Below are positions 63,206-64,000 of a stretch of DNA of 64,000 bases, one piece after another. The notes beneath the pieces were generated by a model that was given only the letters and a program-made list of their open reading frames with translations, did not search any database and was not told where the DNA came from. Source of the DNA: Gordionus sp. m RMFG-2023. Taxonomy: Eukaryota > Nematomorpha > Gordioida > Chordodea > Parachordodidae. A program made the translations under genes and the position numbers. The stretch is from assembly GCF_954871325.1 (NCBI RefSeq), contig NC_088777.1, forward strand, positions 51,832,002-51,896,001. Reading direction: 5' to 3'. Every line of letters starts with the position of its first letter. Position 1 is the stretch's first letter.

Positions 63206-64000
63206 AACCATCTATATCTGAAAAAATAAAAATTTAATATATCATAATAAAGAATTTTAACATAATTTTAAAGTCTTTTTTTTAGGTAATTTCTATTACA
63301 TAAATTATTCACGAATTAACTTTTAACTCAATTAATTAATTAAACCAAGAAATATAATTTTTGATTTTGAAAATTTATAAGAGAAAAAAAATTGGTAAAT
63401 TACTAAGGCCTTTTAACACATTACTTTAGATTAATTAATTTTTTTATATATTCTTTTTATACGCAAAAGGAAGCTGTTACTATATTAAAAGTAATTTTTG
63501 ACACAAATTTTCTTTCAAGGTCGGGTTAGAAGTTTATTAAAAAATTATAATTAGTTTGATAAAAAGAAAATATAGAAGAAGTGATAACGATTTTAATTTA
63601 ATTCTTTATTGTTTTACGAAATATTACTTCCTCCTTTTTCTAAATATTTCACTTTTTCATTTTCTTTTTCAATTTTTTCATTCTTTTTTTTTAAGTTAAA
63701 ATTTTTCTTTAAATATTTTTTCTTCCTAAATTACATTTTTCTAATCTTATTTTATAATTAACAAACTCTTTATTAATTCTCTGTTATAGTCGTTAATATA
63801 ACATACTTTACCATAAAATTATTAACTACATCTCTTCACATTACCACATTTTCAAAAAATCGTTTGCCCCCCCCCCAAAAAAAATTATCTCCAATTTCAC
63901 CATTTTATCTCCCAAACATCCAATTAGCCCTTCACTAAATTATACCTGAATCATTCTAACCACAACACATATACCACCTAGAGAATTCTGAATCGATCTT
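63206..64000. other. AT-rich intergenic to window end
   Basis: Low-complexity AT with a run of 10 C at about 63867-63876. No gene recognised. Confidence 0.45.

Overview
This is an AT-rich (roughly three-quarters A+T by eye) repeat-laden stretch of an invertebrate animal nuclear genome. The evidence is spliced coding sequence with short GT-AG introns, rhodopsin-type seven-transmembrane receptor genes, hAT DNA transposons, APE-type LINEs, a Ty3/Gypsy fossil, a tRNA-derived SINE and long CTTT microsatellites. The phylum cannot be settled from sequence alone.

The backbone is a tandem array of one divergent, single-exon receptor (GPCR) family, called G0 to G7 here. From left to right: G0 (1-249, minus, cut by the window edge), G1 (4549-5880, plus), G2 (13016-14355, minus), G3 (23523-24860, minus), G4 (31551-32887, minus), G5 (47033-48379, minus), G6 (53849-55153, minus) and G7 (about 62590-63205, minus, a relic). 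Only G5 and G6 are open from ATG to stop. G4 is broken only by one missing base in an A run. G0, G1, G2 and G3 all carry indels at the same spot in TM1, and G1 and G3 have further damage. Three tiny plus-strand remnants of the same family (TM1 plus C-tail only) sit beside LINE 3' ends at 21.9, 28.7 and 44.7 kb.

The copies spread as large blocks rather than as bare genes. G3 and G4 share LINE 3' end, mini-pseudogene, hAT relic, gene and 5' flank in the same order. The G4 and G5 blocks share an LTR insertion site, which is a solo LTR at 26.0 kb and a full Ty3/Gypsy fossil at 36.7-43.3 kb. G2 and G4 share a conserved distal upstream segment. G0 and G1 lie head to head on the arms of an inverted duplication.

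Between the array members lies one different gene, at 8589-11278. It has eleven exons whose phases all agree, an N-terminal signal peptide and about a dozen N-glycosylation sites, and I cannot assign it to a family. Mobile elements of note are a 5'-truncated RTE LINE (15.2-17.3 kb), a foldback element with a hAT nested in it (18.1-21.4 kb), and a 3.3-kb hAT with a perfect 8-bp target duplication that holds a second, inverted partial copy of its own transposase (38150-41446) and sits inside the Gypsy fossil.
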